Below are positions 15,067 through 15,137 of a stretch of 15,137 nt of DNA, in pieces. Origin of the DNA: Bacteroidota bacterium. GTDB taxonomy: Bacteria; Bacteroidota; Bacteroidia; JAADEI01. The notes beneath the pieces are model-generated. The model saw only the letters and a program-made list of their open reading frames with translations, was not told the origin of the DNA and searched no databases. The position numbers were made by a program, and so were the translations under genes. How positions within the stretch are numbered: position 1 is the first letter of the stretch; each line of letters starts with the position of its first letter. The stretch is taken from assembly GCA_015490475.1 (NCBI GenBank), contig WFXT01000063.1, forward strand, positions 1 to 15,137, written 5' to 3'.

Positions 15067-15137
15067 GGGGAAATAAGGTGCTGGGGCTAACCCTAACAAT
15101 TTTGTTTATGCTTATTCTTGGGGGATGTGCTCCTGAA
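15063..15137 (+). CDS. nosL: Start of a lipoprotein gene, probably nosL (cut by window end)
   Basis: Only 25 codons are visible. They give a lipoprotein signal peptide: RGNK, a hydrophobic core LTLTILFMLIL and lipobox LGGC with Cys22, followed by APE. Its ATG overlaps the upstream stop by 4 nt, so translation is coupled. In nos clusters of this type the lipoprotein gene next to the membrane protein is commonly nosL, a periplasmic copper chaperone that helps build the CuZ site. The mature part with its copper ligands lies outside the window, so the name rests on position and signal type. Confidence 0.5.
   Translation, partial: MRGNKVLGLTLTILFMLILGGCAPE

Overview
The window looks like a piece of a Bacteroidota (or close relative) chromosome, AT-rich (roughly 40% GC by eye) and densely coded. 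The evidence is family content and synteny: a lpxK-punA overlap next to a putative Bacteroidota-type porin, a DUF6913-like gene directly before dapA, small lipocalin-like lipoproteins, and a clade II (Sec-type) nitrous oxide reductase cluster whose leading genes are lipoproteins. I see no rRNA, tRNA, CRISPR array, transposase or phage gene.

Layout. (1) 1-219: AT-rich flank with no gene I can support. (2) 220-3294: asnS (minus) and rpoN (plus) diverge from a 36-bp gap that holds an 8-bp dyad. The AsnRS carries an unusual charged coiled-coil insertion. (3) 3295-3457: short convergent gap with a CTCTGTG-type repeat. (4) 3458-7068, minus strand: lpxK, punA and an outer-membrane beta-barrel gene, each start overlapping the previous stop. 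The LpxK has changes in two signature motifs. (5) 7115-7575, minus: a small lipocalin-like lipoprotein gene whose conserved C-terminal end lies in the -1 frame after a five-A tract, so it is frameshifted in this sequence. (6) 7670-10931, plus: an ALDH7-family dehydrogenase, a DUF6913-like protein, dapA and a DUF2103-like protein, closely packed and probably one transcript. (7) 11144-15137, plus: a nos cluster of a fasciclin-domain lipoprotein, a monoheme cytochrome c lipoprotein, NosZ (itself with a lipobox), a NosB-like four-helix membrane protein and the start of a lipoprotein gene that is probably nosL, cut by the window end.

How the genes work together. The nos genes make up the terminal N2O-reducing end of an anaerobic respiratory chain: cytochrome c can deliver electrons to the CuA site of NosZ, and the membrane protein and NosL-like lipoprotein fit roles in electron supply and copper delivery. 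A palindrome with Crp/Fnr-like geometry lies upstream of the first gene, and a strong GC-rich hairpin separates nosZ from the accessory genes, which could set their relative expression. The rest is housekeeping: Asn-tRNA charging, sigma-54, lipid A synthesis, purine salvage and lysine/diaminopimelate synthesis. The points most worth a second look are the frameshifted lipoprotein, the altered LpxK motifs, the AsnRS insertion, the fasciclin gene leading the nos cluster and the nosZ-distal hairpin.
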